Assembly: GCA_944323995.1 (NCBI GenBank)
Contig: CALUUN010000003.1
Coordinates: 62,001 to 126,000, forward strand
Direction: 5' to 3'
From: Candidatus Gastranaerophilales bacterium
Lineage (GTDB): Bacteria > Cyanobacteriota > Vampirovibrionia > Gastranaerophilales > Gastranaerophilaceae
Length of the DNA: 64,000 bases
Notes under the pieces: generated by a model
The model's input: the letters and a program-made list of their open reading frames with translations, nothing else
Database searches by the model: none
What the model was told of the DNA's origin: nothing
Position numbers and translations under genes: made by a program
Shown: in pieces, positions 61,433 to 64,000 of the stretch
How positions within the stretch are numbered: position 1 is the stretch's first letter
Layout of the letters: every line of letters starts with the position of its first letter

Positions 61433-61949
61433 AACCCTGAGGCGTAAGTTCAAATATCCGGTAATCGGTGTCAAAATTTCCTGCGATTGAGAGCATGAAA
61501 TTATCTTTGAACGGAATTGTAATCTTTGTTTTGGGAGAACCTTGAAGTTTAATGCCGGCCTCGTATTCCGTCCAGAAAGAATAGAATAATTCTTTTGAAA
61601 TACCGTCGCCTTTAAAATTGTATCTTTTGAACAGTTCTTTAAAATTTCGGTCTTTCATAATTTCAATATCCGCGCCGACAGGGTTTTTGTCAAAGGCTGC
61701 AAGAACTATGTTTTCCGTGTGCGAGATACTGAAATGCAGTTTGGAATTTTTAAAGCGGGGTTTTTTATTTATGATTTCAATTGAGGGGTCGTTTATTTGA
61801 TAAAAATCTTTTGCGGCGGTTTTGACAAGATATCTTCCGAAGCAGTGCTGTTTTTCTTTTTCTTCGGATAAAAACTTTCTGTCGCCGTAAGATTTTAAAA
61901 TATCCGCCGGAAGCACAAATTCATTTGTATCAATGTAGAATATTTCCAT
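61419..61949 (-). CDS. 4'-phosphopantetheinyl transferase (Sfp type)
   Basis: 176 residues. Motifs of the Sfp/HetI group are visible: FSISHTENIVLAAF, VGADIEIMKDRNF (Mg-binding Asp/Glu) and FYSFWTEYEAGIKLQG (Glu-Ala-x-x-Lys). It attaches the phosphopantetheine arm to carrier proteins. At 176 residues it is shorter than Sfp (about 225), lacking part of the N-terminal half. TATTAT at 61961-61956, extended by TGG, ends 6 nt before ATG, so it is probably leaderless. No NRPS, PKS or ACP gene is nearby. Confidence 0.88.
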   Translation of the reverse strand: MEIFYIDTNEFVLPADILKSYGDRKFLSEEKEKQHCFGRYLVKTAAKDFYQINDPSIEIINKKPRFKNSKLHFSISHTENIVLAAFDKNPVGADIEIMKDRNFKELFKRYNFKGDGISKELFYSFWTEYEAGIKLQGSPKTKITIPFKDNFMLSIAGNFDTDYRIFELTPQGFNCI

Positions 61950-62064
61950 TCTTAAATAATACCATGTTTAAAAAACATTTTTCAAGAAGATTTATATCCA
62001 ATCGGGCAATTTTGTTTTATCCTGATGCAGGATAAAATAATTATACTTTCAGAAAGGCGGATTT

Positions 62065-62844
62065 ATGTATAAAGATACACAAATTAATTGTGCAAACTTT
62101 TGCAGCGAAATAACGGACAGCCGGGAATTATATGATTTAAAAAAAGGTTTTCTTGAAATATTAACGCATGATCTTAAAACTCCGATAATTGCTCAGATAA
62201 GGGTATTGCAGATGATGCTGGACGGCGGTTTCGGAAATCTGAATACCGAACAAGCCGAAATGCTTCAGCTTACGCTTGATTCGTGCAATTATATGTATGC
62301 GATGGTTGCAACCTTAATCTCAACTTACAAAGTGGATATAGAAGATCCGGGATTACATTACAGCGAATTCAATATAATGCAGGTTATTGAAGATACGATT
62401 AAAAAGGTTGACAGCTTTTTAAAAGAAAATAATATAAAAATAGTTATCCTGCCCGAAATTAAAACGCCGGTAATTGCAGGCGATATGATAAGATTAACAA
62501 GGGTTATACACACAATGCTTTTGAATTCACTCAATATGGCTTTCAAAAATTCAATTCTGAAAATACATCTTGAACAGACCGATAATACGGTTAAGGTAAA
62601 GTTTGAAAGCCGCAGCGGATATATAATGCCTGAAAAAATGGAGAAGATTTTTAAATTCCACACATACCGCACCCAGAAATACGATAAAATCGGAACGGGC
62701 ATAGGGCTTTATTTTGCAAGAAAGATTATTGAGAAACATCACGGAAAAATTATTGCGGAAAGTTCAATTAATCAGAAGAACATTTTCGGGTTTGAAATCC
62801 CGACAGAAGCACCCGACGAAATTTATTACAAAGACTGCGTTTAA
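62065..62844 (+). CDS. Sensor-less histidine kinase with atypical ATP-binding domain
   Basis: 259 residues. The HisKA segment ILTHDLKTPIIAQIRVLQMM has the phospho-acceptor His at about 34. In the HATPase domain the N-box is weak (LLNSLNMAF), the G1 Asp-x-Gly-x-Gly is replaced by ESRSGYI, and only the G2 box GTGIGLYFARKI is clean. Autokinase activity is therefore uncertain. No sensor or membrane region. AAAGGCGG precedes ATG 62065. Its last 4 nt overlap convergent prmC. Confidence 0.82.
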   Translation: MYKDTQINCANFCSEITDSRELYDLKKGFLEILTHDLKTPIIAQIRVLQMMLDGGFGNLNTEQAEMLQLTLDSCNYMYAMVATLISTYKVDIEDPGLHYSEFNIMQVIEDTIKKVDSFLKENNIKIVILPEIKTPVIAGDMIRLTRVIHTMLLNSLNMAFKNSILKIHLEQTDNTVKVKFESRSGYIMPEKMEKIFKFHTYRTQKYDKIGTGIGLYFARKIIEKHHGKIIAESSINQKNIFGFEIPTEAPDEIYYKDCV

Positions 62845-63677
62845 ATCCTTGCCGAAATAACACGGTCAATTCCCGCAAGATCTTTGATAATTTCAATATC
62901 CGAAAATCCGTAAGTTTCCATAATCTTTTTCACTTCATTTGATTGTCCCATACCGAGTTCAAAAAGAAGATATCCGCCTTTATTCAAGATTTTCGGCGCA
63001 TCTTTTGTTATTTTTTCATAAAATTCCAGCCCTTTTTCATCTTTTGTAAAAAGTGCTTCTTCAGGGTCGAATTTAACTTCAATCTGAATTTTGTCTTTTT
63101 CAAAAGGCGGAATATACGGCGGATTTGAAATAATTATGTCAAAAGTTTCATCCGGTTTTACATTTGAAAAGATATCGGATTTTCTGAAAATAGCTTTGTT
63201 GTATAAATTTAAACGCGAGGCATTATCAAGCGCCGTATTCAAGGCTTCAGTTGATATATCCAGCCCGATTATCCGGCAATCGGTGTATTTTGCTGTCATA
63301 CAGGCAATACATCCCGAGCCCGTACCGACATCCAGTGCTGTTTTAAAGTTGTTTTTCTTTATAATATCAATGGCATGCCTTGTTAGAATTTCGGTTTCAT
63401 CCCGCGGGATAAGCACATTTTCATTCACGATAAATTTCTCGCCCATAAAATCCGCAAACCCGATAATATGCTGAACCGGACGGCGGGTTTTTGCCCGAAT
63501 TTCGGCTTTTTCTTTTACAAGTTCAAGTTTTTCTCCGTCAAGTTTTTTGCCGAGTATTATATCTTTAACCCCGAATCCCGCAAAATGTTCTATAAGCATT
63601 TTAACCTCAACATTTGCCTCTTCAGGTTCAATGCCGGCGTCAGTTAAAATTTTTATAATATCCTGTATCGTTGTCAT
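62841..63677 (-). CDS. prmC: Peptide chain release factor N5-glutamine methyltransferase
   Basis: 278 residues. The N-terminal helical domain is followed by a SAM-dependent methyltransferase domain with ALDVGTGSGCIACMTA and the catalytic ISNPPYIP (NPPY). RDETEILTRHAI is also typical. It methylates the GGQ glutamine of RF1 and RF2. prfA is not adjacent in the window, since the gene has its own TATAAT 9 nt before ATG 63677. Confidence 0.94.
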   Translation of the reverse strand: MTTIQDIIKILTDAGIEPEEANVEVKMLIEHFAGFGVKDIILGKKLDGEKLELVKEKAEIRAKTRRPVQHIIGFADFMGEKFIVNENVLIPRDETEILTRHAIDIIKKNNFKTALDVGTGSGCIACMTAKYTDCRIIGLDISTEALNTALDNASRLNLYNKAIFRKSDIFSNVKPDETFDIIISNPPYIPPFEKDKIQIEVKFDPEEALFTKDEKGLEFYEKITKDAPKILNKGGYLLFELGMGQSNEVKKIMETYGFSDIEIIKDLAGIDRVISARI

Positions 63678-63723
63678 ACCGGAGTTATTATATCATCAAA
63701 AAAACATTAAAAAAACCCGCATA

Positions 63724-63747
63724 AAAAAAGAGGCCGAAGCCTCTTTT
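63724..63747 (-). terminator. Intrinsic terminator of the phosphofructokinase gene
   Basis: AGAGGC-TTCG-GCCTCT (UUCG tetraloop) followed by TTTTTTT on the minus strand; an A/T-tract on the other side may also serve plus-strand transcripts. Confidence 0.9.
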
Positions 63748-63749
63748 TG

Positions 63750-64000
<251 letters not shown>

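Overview
The window looks like a chromosomal stretch of a low-GC, Gram-negative, host- or gut-associated relative of Cyanobacteria, most likely a Gastranaerophilales/Melainabacteria (Vampirovibrionia) member. This is inferred from an SLH-domain surface protein, a cyanobacterial-style 'DNA recombination-mediator protein A', pilin-like proteins beginning FTLAEVLITLAIIGIVAA, an autotransporter and TolC-type efflux protein (so an outer membrane), and the absence of any photosynthesis gene. No rRNA, tRNA or CRISPR array was seen.

Layout. 1-5.7 kb: minus-strand signalling genes (degenerate receiver/GGDEF protein, short histidine kinase), an intracellular GH35 beta-galactosidase, and a 'mobile mystery protein' A/B (XRE regulator + Fic enzyme) pair behind a periodic operator-like array. 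5.8-13.4 kb: threonine synthesis (hom-thrC), TPR proteins, two metallo-hydrolases, an AlkD-like protein and an iron alcohol dehydrogenase. 13.7-20.2 kb: U32 RNA-modification-type protein, TPR protein, a pilin-like gene whose last codons have the signature of a diversity-generating-retroelement variable region, an XRE regulator and a Cys-rich SLH protein. 20.3-31.7 kb: housekeeping genes (DprA-like, PcrA/UvrD, adenine deaminase, RimI, BioY, glutamate-cysteine ligase, RsmA). 31.7-33.4 kb: ispE carrying two palindrome-bounded DUF559 nuclease elements, one fused in frame ahead of it and one inserted in frame inside it. 33.4-43.6 kb: large coiled-coil protein, orphan ABC ATPase, Hsp20, D-2-hydroxyacid dehydrogenase, DUF4127, MntP, a structured leader before a small Cys protein, HPF, a second pilin with repeats and a G9 tract at its 5' end, and a HEAT protein. 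43.9-64 kb: three sensor kinases and a response regulator, TadA, an autotransporter, a CoA-transferase pair, a degenerate M48 peptidase with a partner, a MarR-controlled divergent tripartite efflux system, a ferredoxin-nitroreductase, GalE, radical SAM protein, phosphopantetheinyl transferase, PrmC and the end of a PPi-dependent phosphofructokinase.

Three themes stand out. First, mobile or diversifying DNA acts inside coding sequence: the candidate DGR variable region, the DUF559 elements in ispE, and REP-like repeats plus a homopolymer at the second pilin. Second, at least eleven genes have a sigma70-like -10 hexamer ending exactly 6 nt before the start codon, which predicts widespread leaderless transcription; several start codons below were chosen on that basis. 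Third, surface variation (pilins, SLH protein, autotransporter) and sensing (five signalling proteins) are well represented. All functions are from reading motifs by eye; no database search was possible.
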